A stretch of DNA of 64,000 nucleotides, taken from positions 124,001 to 188,000 of the forward strand of contig NZ_JAHHZS010000002.1 of NCBI RefSeq assembly GCF_022606295.1, read 5' to 3'. Positions 50,009 through 59,036 of this stretch are shown in pieces; position 1 is the stretch's first letter, and the number at the start of each line of letters is the position of its first letter. The DNA is from Arthrobacter bambusae. GTDB taxonomy: Bacteria > Actinomycetota > Actinomycetes > Actinomycetales > Micrococcaceae. The notes under the pieces were generated by a model that saw nothing but the letters and a program-made list of their open reading frames with translations, was not told the origin of the DNA and ran no database searches. The position numbers were made by a program, and so were the translations under genes.

Positions 50009-51451
50009 TTATTTGACTCCCAGGAGTTCCTCGACGGGACCGATCCCGAAGAACAGCAGGAACGCCGCGGCCACGGCCCACATGAGCGGATGGACTTCGC
50101 GGGCGCGGCCCTGGAACGTGCGGATCAGGGCGAAGGAGATGAACCCGGCGCCAAGGCCGTTGGCGATCGAGTAGGTGAACGGCATGAGGGCCATGGTCAG
50201 GAACGCGGGAATGCCGACGCCCCAGTCCTGCCAATGGATCTTGCCCACCTGGGACACCATCATGAAGCCCACCACCACCAGGGCGGGCGCGACGGCCTCG
50301 AACGGGACCAGGTTGATGAGCGGGGTGAAGAACATGGCCACGAGGAACAGCAGGCCGGTCACGATCGAGGCCAGGCCGGTTCGGGCACCTTCGCCGATGC
50401 CGGCGCCGGATTCCACGAAGATCTGGTTGGAGGACACGGAGGAGCCGCCGCCGATGATCGCGCCGAGGGCGTCCACCTGCAGGACCCGGTCCACGTTGGG
50501 GATGTTTCCGTGTTTGTCGATGTTGCCTGCTTCCCTGGCGAGGCCCACCATGGTGCCCATGGCGTCGAAGAAGATGCTGAGCAGGATCACGAAGGCCAGG
50601 AGCGTGGCGGCAATGATGCCAAGGTGCTGGAACGCGCCGAAGGGGTTCGCCTTGCCAATGAGGGACAGGTCCGGAGCGGCCCACTGGGTGAACTTGGGCG
50701 CCACCAGGGACCAGCCGCGGGGATTGTAGGTCTTGCCGTCGAAGCTCGGTCCGATGTGCAGCGTGAACTCCAGGATGGCCGCGAGGGCCGTGGAGACGAT
50801 GATGCCGATCAGGATGGCGCCACGCACTTTGCGGACCACCAAGGCGATGGTCAGGACGAGGCCGACGACGAACACCAGGGTGGGCCAGCCAAGCAGCTTC
50901 CCGTCGACGCCCAGGCCCAGTGGGACAGTGGTGCCCGCGGCGTCCGGGATACGGCGTACAAAGCCGGCATTGACCAGGCCGATCAAGGCGATGAAGAGGC
51001 CGATGCCCACCACGATCGCGGTCTTCAGGGCCTCAGGTACCGCTTTGAAGACCGCGGTCCGGAATCCGGTGAGCACCAGGATCAGCATGGTGAGGCCCGA
51101 AAGCATCACGAGGCCCATCATGTCGGGCCATGTCAGGCCCGGGTGTGAGGCAATCGTGACTGCCACGAAGGCGTTGACGCCCAGCCCGGTGGCAATGGCG
51201 AAGGGATGCTTGGCCCAGGCTCCCATGAGGATCGTCAGGATGCCGGCGACGAACGCCGTGGTGGCGGCGACGGCGGCGAAGCCAAGGGAATTGCCGCTCG
51301 AGTCCGTCCCGGAGAGGATCAAAGGATTGAGCACCACGATGTAGCTCATGGCAAAGAAGGTCGCGAAGCCGCCTCGGATTTCTCGCGAATAGTTGGATCC
51401 GCGTTCCGAAATCTTGAAGTAGCGGTCGATGGCTGAGCCCTGTTTGAGCAT
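50009..51451 (-). CDS. NCS2/AzgA-type purine permease
   Basis: The 480-aa protein has about 12-14 helices and matches the AzgA-like branch for adenine, guanine and hypoxanthine: REIRGGFATFFAMSYIVVLN, FAIATGLGVNAFVAVTIA, SIFFDAMGTMVGLAREAGN and LGAIIGGGSSVSSNQIFVES. It imports purine bases by proton symport. The start MLKQGSAIDRYFKI at 51451 is a typical N-terminus. It is codirectional with hutG but ends before the hutG operator, so it is probably a separate unit. Confidence 0.88.
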   Translation of the reverse strand: MLKQGSAIDRYFKISERGSNYSREIRGGFATFFAMSYIVVLNPLILSGTDSSGNSLGFAAVAATTAFVAGILTILMGAWAKHPFAIATGLGVNAFVAVTIASHPGLTWPDMMGLVMLSGLTMLILVLTGFRTAVFKAVPEALKTAIVVGIGLFIALIGLVNAGFVRRIPDAAGTTVPLGLGVDGKLLGWPTLVFVVGLVLTIALVVRKVRGAILIGIIVSTALAAILEFTLHIGPSFDGKTYNPRGWSLVAPKFTQWAAPDLSLIGKANPFGAFQHLGIIAATLLAFVILLSIFFDAMGTMVGLAREAGNIDKHGNIPNVDRVLQVDALGAIIGGGSSVSSNQIFVESGAGIGEGARTGLASIVTGLLFLVAMFFTPLINLVPFEAVAPALVVVGFMMVSQVGKIHWQDWGVGIPAFLTMALMPFTYSIANGLGAGFISFALIRTFQGRAREVHPLMWAVAAAFLLFFGIGPVEELLGVK

Positions 51452-51566
51452 GGGGGTCTCCGGGGATCGGGGAAGTGTGCTCTCAAATCCTATGCCCGCG
51501 GCTTAGGTCCTCCCGTGAATTCGCCTAGTCTGTAAGGAATCCAACATCAAAGGGAGTCATTCGCTC

Positions 51567-52229
51567 ATGCGCCCTATCCGCCAGCTGCTGGCCGTCGTCG
51601 TCGCTTTCACAGCGGTCCTTTTCTCTGCCGCCCTGTTCTCGGCAGCACCCGCCTTCGCGCACGACACGGCCGAGTCAACGTCACCGGCCAACGGCTCAAC
51701 GGTCGCCAACGTTCCGGACTCCGTGTCCGTCACGTTCAACAACCGGCCGCTCCTGCTCGGCTCACAAATCCAGGTGAACGACTCCTCAGGCCGGAACTGG
51801 GCAGATGGGTCCGTCGAGATTGTGGACACCGTGGTGTCGCAGAAGCTGCGGGCGGGCGCGCCCGCCGGAGCCTTCACCGTCGTCTGGCGGGTTGTCAGCT
51901 CGGATTCGCACCCCATCGAAGGCACCTTCACCTTCACTGCCAAGGCAGGAAGCACGACGGCGGGCGGAGGTTCTGCGAGCACGGCACCTTCGGTGGAGGT
52001 GCCCACCGCCGGCACTGCCGCGCCGGGTTCCACGACGACGCCGGAGAAGGTGCCCGATGCCTCCCAGCCGTTCCCGTGGAGCATCGTGGTCTTCGCGGTG
52101 GTGGCCGCCGGCCTGCTGGTGTTCCTGGGCGTTACCGCACGGCGCAGGCTGGCAGGTGGAGATTCCGGTGAATCCGATGATGAAGAGGATTCTGAGGACG
52201 AGCCCGGCAGCCTGGAGAAGACGCCCTAG
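51567..52229 (+). CDS. CopC-domain copper-binding secreted protein with C-terminal membrane anchor
   Basis: The 220-aa protein has a signal peptide (residues 1-31, cleavage after AFA). The mature N-terminus is His32 in HDTAESTSPANGSTV, which supplies the Cu(II) N-terminal site of CopC. Asp113 and His115 in SSDSHPIEGTFTF complete that site. A Ser/Thr/Gly/Pro-rich linker, one membrane helix (WSIVVFAVVAAGLLVFLGVT) and an acidic tail follow. It probably binds copper outside the membrane. AAAGGGAG precedes the ATG. No CopD or copper ATPase gene is nearby. It converges on the next gene with overlapping stops (CTAG). Confidence 0.85.
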   Translation: MRPIRQLLAVVVAFTAVLFSAALFSAAPAFAHDTAESTSPANGSTVANVPDSVSVTFNNRPLLLGSQIQVNDSSGRNWADGSVEIVDTVVSQKLRAGAPAGAFTVVWRVVSSDSHPIEGTFTFTAKAGSTTAGGGSASTAPSVEVPTAGTAAPGSTTTPEKVPDASQPFPWSIVVFAVVAAGLLVFLGVTARRRLAGGDSGESDDEEDSEDEPGSLEKTP

Positions 52230-52954
52230 GCCAGCGCAGGAATTGCTGCAAAGGTGCCGGTGAGGGCCCCGTGGACGCTGTCCGGGTGGACCTTGGCGGA
52301 AATTGCCTGTCCCACCACTTTGGCTTGGCGCAGGACTTCCTTTGGCGTGGGTGTGGCAAGTTCGCCGACTCCAACCAGGTACATTCCCATTGCGCGCATG
52401 GCCGCGACGAGGTTCTGGCCGATCGCGATGCCAAGCTCGGCGAGCATTCGCCGCAACTGGCTCTGTCCACAGCGGGTGACAACGACGTGGTCAGCCAAAA
52501 GCACTCCATTGGCGGTGTGCACGGCCCATTGGTAGGAGACAACGCCCGGGGCTGCCAAGGCCTCCGTTGCAGGATCCTGTCCGGTCGGGTTGGAAAGCCC
52601 GGAGTCGGAAACCACAGCTCCGGAAATCACGGTCCCCGCGGCGGCCTCGTCCAGGCGATCGAGGCGGACAGCCCGCGTGCTGCTCCGGACGTCGAGGCCG
52701 TGGCTGGCTGCGTAGTTGCGCAGGTGCCTCAGGATTTCGCTGCGCTCTTGGAGGCACGCGGCGTCGGCGGCGTCGCAGCGCTGCAGGATACCGGTGTTGA
52801 GGGACTGCAGGGGGCCGGGGACATACATTCCGTCCACCACGATGGCATCTACTCCGTAGCGGCTGAGTTCGCTGGCCACGGCCAGTCCGGGCATGCCGGC
52901 ACCGATGACCACGGCGGTGGTGCGTTCCGTACTCGCAGCAGGCATGGTTGACAC
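52226..52954 (-). CDS. FAD/NAD(P)-binding oxidoreductase-like protein
   Basis: The 242-aa protein has a dinucleotide-binding N-terminus, AVVIGAGMPGLAVASELSRY then GVDAIVVDGM. The rest is short for a flavin oxidoreductase, and a second nucleotide-binding or full substrate domain is missing. VVTRCGQSQLRRMLAELGIA suggests a mid-part of a flavin-dependent protein. It may be a truncated or minimal relative. The GTG at 52954 was chosen because AGAGGAG is 7 nt upstream; an ATG nine bases later is too far. The substrate is unknown. Confidence 0.65.
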   Translation of the reverse strand: MSTMPAASTERTTAVVIGAGMPGLAVASELSRYGVDAIVVDGMYVPGPLQSLNTGILQRCDAADAACLQERSEILRHLRNYAASHGLDVRSSTRAVRLDRLDEAAAGTVISGAVVSDSGLSNPTGQDPATEALAAPGVVSYQWAVHTANGVLLADHVVVTRCGQSQLRRMLAELGIAIGQNLVAAMRAMGMYLVGVGELATPTPKEVLRQAKVVGQAISAKVHPDSVHGALTGTFAAIPALA

Positions 52955-53344
52955 AGCTTGGCTCCTCTTTGAAGGTGCGTTGCCGAAGGCAACACCGGGG
53001 GTCGGCGTCCGGGTCCCCAAGCGGTCGCGAATGATGGCCGTTGATGTGTTGAAAAACACTATCCCCGGTCACCAGTGCCTCGAACATTACAGAAGAAATC
53101 GCGTGGTGGATAGCCCCGGCATCGGCATGTCTGCCGCTGCGTTTTTCCCGCCACGATTCGGTGGATTTCCACGCCCCGGGCGGGTTTCCACATACGCTTC
53201 TTCCGGCTTGATTCGGCCCTTGCAAACGAGAATAGTGAGCATTGGAGACCGCAACTCACGGCAGGCGCGCGAGAAACACGTTGTGGGCGCGGGCTCTGGC
53301 AGAATAGCCGCAACATCAGCCAGCAGTGCGAGGAGGCAGGCCCC
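52955..53344. other. Divergent intergenic region (390 nt)
   Basis: No convincing gene is seen. Direct repeats GGATTTCCAC (53163-53172) and GGGTTTCCAC (53182-53191), 19 bp apart, lie midway. TTGTGG followed by AGAATA-like text near 53281-53307 is a possible weak promoter for the universal stress gene. It also must hold the minus-strand oxidoreductase promoter. Confidence 0.3.
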
Positions 53345-54397
53345 ATGGACCAGCACGGCAAACACTCTGAGAGCCATCGAGCAGAGACCGAAGGCAACGG
53401 AGAGGAACCGTCCATTGCCCCGGGTGGAATTGTGGTGGGCGTTGACGGCAGTGAACACGGCCAGTGCGCCCTCCTTTGGGCAGCGCGCGAGGCCGAACGC
53501 AGGCAGCTTCCCCTGCATGTAGTCACGGCTTACTCTGTGCCCATCTTTGCGGCTTCCGGCCTGGACGGCGGCTATGCGACAGTGGATGACTCCGTTATCC
53601 GGGAAGGCGCCGAGGCCATCGTCAAACAGGCCCTTGAGAAGGTCTCGGGCTACGCCATCGACGTCGATGGCTCGGTGGAGAACGGAGATGCCTCCGGCGT
53701 GCTGCTCGATCTGTCCGAAACGGCCGAGCTCCTGGTCTTCGGCACCCGGGGACGGGGCGGGTTCGTGGGCAGGCTCCTGGGCTCCGTGAGCAGTGCCCTG
53801 CCGGCGCACTCCAAGTGCCCCACCGTGACCGTCCCGCTCTTCTGCGCAGACCGGTTCGGTGAAACCACAGAGGACAAGCACATCAAGGCCGAGCGCGCGA
53901 AGGCCGGCCCCCACGTCATTGAGAATGTGGTGGCCGTCGGCGTGGACGGCTCGGAACAGGCCCGCGTTGCCGTCTTGGAAGCTGCGGAGCAGGCCCAGCG
54001 CATGGGAGCGAAGCTGCGCGTCATCTGCGCCGTTCCCGAGTACAGCGGCTCGTTGGCGTGGGTTCCGGCACCCCTGGACAGGGAAGCGCTCTTCAAGGAC
54101 ATCAGGGTTCAGCTGGACGCGGGCTTGGCGTGGCTCAAGAGCCACTTCCCCAAGCTTCCGGCGGAAACACAACTGCTGGACGGTGCACCCGTGGAAGTCC
54201 TCGTGGAGGTGAGCCGCGGCGTCGAACTCGTGGTGCTGGGGACGCGCGGGCGGGGAGGCTTCGCAGGGATGCTCCTCGGATCGACGTCGGATGGAGTGCT
54301 CCACCATGCCAAAGGGCCCGTGCTGGTTGTTCCCGACCGCGAGGATCCCAGGCTGGCCGACCGAGTCAACTTCGGTCCCATGCTCGGCGCCGCATAA
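53345..54397 (+). CDS. Universal stress protein with two USP domains
   Basis: The 350-aa protein holds two USP domains (about residues 28-165 and 192-334). Each has an N-terminal VVGVDGSEHGQCALLWAARE-type strand-helix and the ATP-binding glycine motif, GTRGRGGFVGRLLGSVS in the first and GTRGRGGFAGMLLGSTS in the second. USP tandem proteins bind ATP and are induced by hypoxia or stress in actinobacteria. GAGGAGGC precedes ATG 53345. The following enzyme gene begins 39 nt later on the same strand, so they are probably coexpressed. Confidence 0.9.
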   Translation: MDQHGKHSESHRAETEGNGEEPSIAPGGIVVGVDGSEHGQCALLWAAREAERRQLPLHVVTAYSVPIFAASGLDGGYATVDDSVIREGAEAIVKQALEKVSGYAIDVDGSVENGDASGVLLDLSETAELLVFGTRGRGGFVGRLLGSVSSALPAHSKCPTVTVPLFCADRFGETTEDKHIKAERAKAGPHVIENVVAVGVDGSEQARVAVLEAAEQAQRMGAKLRVICAVPEYSGSLAWVPAPLDREALFKDIRVQLDAGLAWLKSHFPKLPAETQLLDGAPVEVLVEVSRGVELVVLGTRGRGGFAGMLLGSTSDGVLHHAKGPVLVVPDREDPRLADRVNFGPMLGAA

Positions 54398-54436
54398 GCG
54401 GCACGGCCAAGGACCGGTGAACGCAGGCGGACGGCA

Positions 54437-57220
54437 ATGGCGGAGCACGCACAGCCCGGGGAAGGCCCGCGCCTGATCGTCGAGTTGCGCCGGATCCGGG
54501 CAACCATGCTTCCGGAAGTCGGGGGCAAGGCGGCCAATCTGGGCGAAATGATCTGGGCGGGACTTCCGGTCCCGCCCGGTTTTTGCCTGACCACCGAGGC
54601 TTATCGGCGCGCGCTTCAGCCTGATGGAAGTCCCGAGGCAGCCCTCAAGGACGTTTTTAGTGGCCTTGAGGCCGTGGACCCCGGCGACCTTGAGGGGCTC
54701 GCTTCCCTCGCGGCCCGCGCCAGGGAAGCAGTGCTCGACGCCGGCATCCCGGCAGAGGTCGAAGGAGCCGTCCGCTCGGCCTACTCCGCGCTGGGCCAGG
54801 AAGTCCCCGTCGCAGTCAGGTCCTCTGCCACCGCCGAGGACCTGCCCTTTGCGAGTTTCGCCGGACAGCAGGACACCTACTTGAACGTCGTGGGGATCGA
54901 CGCCGTGCTGCAGGCCGTCGTGAAGTGTTGGGCTTCCCTATGGACTGACCGGGCGGTCAGCTACCGTGCAGGCAACGCGATCGATCACGCGACGGTGGCG
55001 CTCGCCGTCGTCGTCCAACGGATGGTGGACGCTGAGTCTGCCGGAGTGTTGTTCACCGCCAATCCGGTGACCGGGCGGCGCCGCGAGGCGGTGATCGACG
55101 CCAACCCCGGCCTCGGCGAGGCTGTTGTCTCGGGTTCCGTGAATCCGGACCACTTTGTGGTGGATTCGCTCACCGGCAGGATCACGGAACGAATGATCGG
55201 TGACCGGAGGCTGGTGATTCGCGCCGTTTCCGGCGGTGGAACCGAAAGGCTCTATTTGTCCGGAACCTCCGACGCGGCCGCGCAGGATCAAACCGCCGGG
55301 GATGCCTGCCTTGCCGACTCCCAGATCAGGGCGCTCGCTGTCCTTGGCCAGCGCGTCGAGGAGCATTACGGAGCACCGCAGGACACTGAATGGGCCATCG
55401 ATGGCGAGGGCAAACTGTGGCTCACCCAAGCCCGGCCTATCACCACGCTCTACCCGCACATGACCCGGCAACCCGCAATCCCCGGTCCCCACGCGTACCT
55501 TTGCTTCAGCCTCGCCCAAGGCCTCACCCGTCCCCTGACTCCCCTGGGGCTTGCCAGCATCAGGCTCATGGGATCATCGGTAGCCGTCGCCGCGGGATTC
55601 CGCGTTCCCGAACCACGGGATGGCCCTTCGCCTTATTACGAGGCGGGGCAGCGGATCTATTTCGACTTCACTTCGGTGCTCCGGAGCAAGGCCGGGCGGG
55701 CCGTCGTGCCCAGGATTTTCGACGTCATGGAATCACGGTCGGCCGCAATCATGCGCGAGCTGTTCGATGACCCGCGATTCGCGCTCACCAGCAAGACGCC
55801 TTTCAAATTGCTCAGGCACATTGGCCCGATCGTGCTCCGCTTCCACCTTCCGGAGACACTGCTGCGCGCGCTCTTTCGGCCGGACGCTGCCCTCGACAAG
55901 GCGGAACGGCTGGGGGAGGACCTGTATGCAACGCATGAAGTCCCCGCCGATGCCACCCCCCGTGAAAAGCTGGACCGCGCCGAGCGGATACTGCGCGAAG
56001 AATTGTTCCCGATACTGCCCAATATTCTGCCCCCGGTGGCGCTCGGCTTCGCGATGATCGGGCTGGTCCGGAAGCTACTTGGCGAACAAGCCTCCTGGGG
56101 TGAGCTCCAAACCATCATCCGCGGCCTGCCCAACAACGTCACCACGGAAATGGACCTTGCGCTATGGCGGCTTGCGGCCAGCATTCGTGACGATCCCGCT
56201 TCCTCGGAGGCATTCACCGGCGGGGATCCAGCTGTGCTCGCGGAGGGGTATCGGAACGGCGGGCTGCCGATCGTCGCGCAATCGGGGCTGGCCTCCTTCC
56301 TGCGTGACTACGGGCACCGGGCCGTCGCCGAAATCGACCTGGGCATGCCCCGTTGGTCCGACGACCCGACCCATATCATCGGAGTCCTGGTCAATTACCT
56401 TCGCCTCGACGATCCCCGCCTGGCGCCGGACAAACAGTTCGAAAAAGCAGCGCGCGACGCCGTGGAGCAAGTCGCGGTGCTGGTGGCACGTGCGCGGTCC
56501 AAGAGTCCGCTTCACGCCAGGATCGTGAAAATGGCACTTGAACGGACGCGCATGTTTGCGGGGCTCCGCGAGATGCCCAAGTATCATCTCGTACGTGGCT
56601 TCGCCGCAGTGCGTGCCCAGGTTTCGGAGGTCGGGGAGGCCTTGGCGGACGCGGGAATCATCGATGACGCCGGTGACGTCTTTTTCCTGGATTTCAACGA
56701 TGCCCGCAATGGCTTGGACGGCAAGGATCTCCACGAAGTAGTGGCCCAGCGGCGCGAGGCGTACGAGCTTGAACTCAAGCGCCGCCACGTGCCTCGCGTC
56801 CTGCTCTCCGACGGCACCGAACCGGAAGCGCTGCCCGCCGGTTTCCTTCGCCACGAGACGGTGGCTGCAGCTTCGGGCAGCACAGAGAAGGGGAGCGCAC
56901 TGCCGGACGGCCTGCTGCACGGAACCCCTGCTTCGGCGGGAACGGTGACGGCAGTGGCCAGGGTGATCATGGATCCGGTGGGCGCGCACCTCGAACCCGG
57001 CGAAATCCTGGTGGCACCCTCCACGGATCCCGGCTGGACGCCCCTCTTCCTGACCGCCGGGGGACTTGTGATGGAGATGGGCGGCCCCAACTCCCACGGA
57101 GCTGTTGTCGCCCGTGAGTACGGGATTCCCGCCGTCGTCGGCGTCCCGGATGCGACCTCCCGGGTCAGTACGGGACAAACGATCACGGTGGACGGGGCCA
57201 CGGGGACGGTGGCTATCTAG
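54437..57220 (+). CDS. Rifampin phosphotransferase / PEP synthase-like enzyme
   Basis: The 927-aa protein has an N-terminal ATP-grasp (PPDK-type) domain with VGGKAANLGEMIWAGLPVPP, VRSSATAEDLPFASFAGQQD and GVLFTANPVTGRRREAVIDA. A long central helical part with no close enzyme motif follows. The C-terminal swivelling phosphohistidine domain reads MEMGGPNSHGAVVAREYGIP, where His887 is the carrier. The absence of a PEP-binding barrel and the 927-residue length fit rifampin phosphotransferases, which move a phosphate from ATP through the histidine to an acceptor. The natural acceptor of this protein is unknown. It likely belongs to the USP unit. Confidence 0.8.
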   Translation: MAEHAQPGEGPRLIVELRRIRATMLPEVGGKAANLGEMIWAGLPVPPGFCLTTEAYRRALQPDGSPEAALKDVFSGLEAVDPGDLEGLASLAARAREAVLDAGIPAEVEGAVRSAYSALGQEVPVAVRSSATAEDLPFASFAGQQDTYLNVVGIDAVLQAVVKCWASLWTDRAVSYRAGNAIDHATVALAVVVQRMVDAESAGVLFTANPVTGRRREAVIDANPGLGEAVVSGSVNPDHFVVDSLTGRITERMIGDRRLVIRAVSGGGTERLYLSGTSDAAAQDQTAGDACLADSQIRALAVLGQRVEEHYGAPQDTEWAIDGEGKLWLTQARPITTLYPHMTRQPAIPGPHAYLCFSLAQGLTRPLTPLGLASIRLMGSSVAVAAGFRVPEPRDGPSPYYEAGQRIYFDFTSVLRSKAGRAVVPRIFDVMESRSAAIMRELFDDPRFALTSKTPFKLLRHIGPIVLRFHLPETLLRALFRPDAALDKAERLGEDLYATHEVPADATPREKLDRAERILREELFPILPNILPPVALGFAMIGLVRKLLGEQASWGELQTIIRGLPNNVTTEMDLALWRLAASIRDDPASSEAFTGGDPAVLAEGYRNGGLPIVAQSGLASFLRDYGHRAVAEIDLGMPRWSDDPTHIIGVLVNYLRLDDPRLAPDKQFEKAARDAVEQVAVLVARARSKSPLHARIVKMALERTRMFAGLREMPKYHLVRGFAAVRAQVSEVGEALADAGIIDDAGDVFFLDFNDARNGLDGKDLHEVVAQRREAYELELKRRHVPRVLLSDGTEPEALPAGFLRHETVAAASGSTEKGSALPDGLLHGTPASAGTVTAVARVIMDPVGAHLEPGEILVAPSTDPGWTPLFLTAGGLVMEMGGPNSHGAVVAREYGIPAVVGVPDATSRVSTGQTITVDGATGTVAI

Positions 57221-57221
57221 C

Positions 57222-57776
57222 CTATCCCCAGCCGAGCTCGTGCAGGCGGTCCTCGCCGATGCCGAAGTGGTGGGCGATCTCATGGATCACGGTGATGGCA
57301 ACCTCGTCGATCACTTCCTGGCGGGACTCGCAGATATCCAGGATCGGCTGCCTGAAAATGGTGATCCGGTCCGGGAGGGAACCGGCATCCCACCAAGAGT
57401 CCCGTTCCGTCAAAGGCACCCCCTCGTACAGGCCAAGGAGCACGGTGTCCGGGTCCTCTCCGGGCTGCGGGATGTAGTCGTCCTCGATGAAGATGGCCAC
57501 GTTGTCCATGGCCCGCGCCGCTTTGTCCGGAATGAGGAGCAAGGCATCACTGACTGCCGCCTCGAAGTCTTCCGGCGACATCTCGAAAGGAACAGTGGCG
57601 AACTGCGCCGCCCCGGAACCAGCCCCGGAACCCGCCCCGGAACCAGCGCCAGTACCCGCCCCGGAACCAGCGCCAGTACCCACCCCGGAACCAGGGAGAG
57701 GGGAGGAAATGCGCGGGCCGCCGGGGGCATCGCCGTCGGGAACGATCGGCAGGCCGGGAGGAAAATTCACGGGCAT
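57222..57776 (-). CDS. Zincin-like metallopeptidase family protein with N-terminal repeat tract
   Basis: The 184-aa protein has a C-terminal zincin motif HEIAH (His165, Glu166, His169) in ITVIHEIAHHFGI. MSPEDFEAAVSDALLLIP and VAIFIEDDY match the small metallopeptidase family formerly DUF1025. The N-terminal tract at about residues 29-56 (GSGVGTGAGSGAGTGAGSGA continuing) is low complexity and encoded by a 12-nt-like repeat (57607-57690). It is absent from most relatives. The ATG at 57776 is the family-like start. It converges with the phosphotransferase gene (1 bp between stops). Confidence 0.82.
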   Translation of the reverse strand: MPVNFPPGLPIVPDGDAPGGPRISSPLPGSGVGTGAGSGAGTGAGSGAGSGAGSGAAQFATVPFEMSPEDFEAAVSDALLLIPDKAARAMDNVAIFIEDDYIPQPGEDPDTVLLGLYEGVPLTERDSWWDAGSLPDRITIFRQPILDICESRQEVIDEVAITVIHEIAHHFGIGEDRLHELGWG

Positions 57777-57935
57777 GTTCTGACTCTAGTCCGCGGCCCG
57801 GTCATTGACGCACGATGTGCTGGCAGCTACAGTTTTCCGTGCTGGTAATTCGTATAACCAAGCCCCAGGTTAAGCCCGGCCAAGCGTGCGGATCCTGTGA
57901 CAAGCCCCCGAAGTTTCGAGCAGACAGGCCAGCCC

Positions 57936-58988
57936 ATGACCCGCCCCGGCAGTCGTTCCGGCACGACGATGAACGACGTCGCTGCGGCTGCCGGCGTTTC
58001 CCAGGCCACGGTCTCGCTGGTGCTCAACGACGCCGCGGGAACCAGGTTCTCGGAAGAAACCCGGCGCAAGGTCCATGCTGCCGTCCACGAACTGGGGTAC
58101 CGGACCAACGCCCACGCCAAAGTGCTCCGGGACGGCGTCGCCGGAATGATCGGCTTCGTCGGCGATTTCGTGGCCACTGCGCCATTCGCCGGCAAGATCA
58201 TCGAAGGCGCCCAGGCAAGGGCTTGGGAGGCCGGACTGCTCCTCCTGGCCGTCAACACCGGCGGCGACAAAGCCCTCGAGGCTGCGTCGCTGGAAACCAT
58301 GCTGTCCTATAAGGTCGCCGGAGTGGTTTACGCCGCCATGTACCACCGCGTTCTCGACGTGCCGGACGTCCTGGCTGAGCTGCCCGCCGTCGTGCTCAAT
58401 TCCCGCGACCGATCCGGACGCTTTCCAAGCATCGCTCCGCAAGAGGAGCTGGGCGGCTACATGGCCACCAAACGCCTGGTGGACGCGGGCCACCGGCGTA
58501 TTGCGATGATCAACATCGGCGCGGTGGACGGCGAGCTTCCTGCCGCCGCCGGACGCCATGCGGGCTATCTCAGGGCACTCAGGGAGGCCGGCCTCGACAC
58601 CGACCCCCGACTCCACCGGATCGGCGACGGGCATGAATCGGGCGGTTTCGACAATGCCCTGGCGCTCATGACCGGTCCGCAGCCACCCACCGCCATCTTC
58701 TGCGCCAACGACCGCACCGCCTGGGGCAGCTACCAGGCGCTGGCCCAGCTTGGACTGTCCATCCCGCACGATGTGTCGCTAGTGGGTTTCGACAACCAGG
58801 AAACGCTCGCCCCGCATTTGCGGCCCGGTCTGACCACGCTCGAACTGCCCTTCCTCGAGATGGGCAGGCGTGCCATTGAAGTGCTCCTGGCCGGCGCGGA
58901 ACGTGATGGCAGTACCGAATACTTTGAATGTCCCCTTGTCGAACGACACTCAGTGGCGGCGCCACTGAAAACGGCTACTAGCTTCTGA
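57936..58988 (+). CDS. LacI-family transcriptional regulator upstream of a sugar kinase
   Basis: The 350-aa protein has a LacI HTH (TMNDVAAAAGVSQATVSLVL then hinge) and a ligand-binding domain including GHRRIAMINIGAVDGELPAA and VSLVGFDNQETLAPHLRPGL. ATG 57936 was chosen over a GTG 39 bases earlier; neither has a strong ribosome binding site. A short inverted repeat, TAACC-aagcccca-GGTTA (57855-57872), lies upstream and could be the operator. The sugar kinase gene follows after 48 nt, so this probably controls it. Confidence 0.85.
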   Translation: MTRPGSRSGTTMNDVAAAAGVSQATVSLVLNDAAGTRFSEETRRKVHAAVHELGYRTNAHAKVLRDGVAGMIGFVGDFVATAPFAGKIIEGAQARAWEAGLLLLAVNTGGDKALEAASLETMLSYKVAGVVYAAMYHRVLDVPDVLAELPAVVLNSRDRSGRFPSIAPQEELGGYMATKRLVDAGHRRIAMINIGAVDGELPAAAGRHAGYLRALREAGLDTDPRLHRIGDGHESGGFDNALALMTGPQPPTAIFCANDRTAWGSYQALAQLGLSIPHDVSLVGFDNQETLAPHLRPGLTTLELPFLEMGRRAIEVLLAGAERDGSTEYFECPLVERHSVAAPLKTATSF

Positions 58989-59036
58989 AATCCACCACCA
59001 ACCACTGAATCTCCCCAAGCAAGGAACAGGAAACGC

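Noticed and set aside
53087..54448. 453-aa minus-strand frame across the universal stress gene
   Set aside because: It is the antisense of a two-domain USP with intact ATP motifs and a good ribosome binding site.
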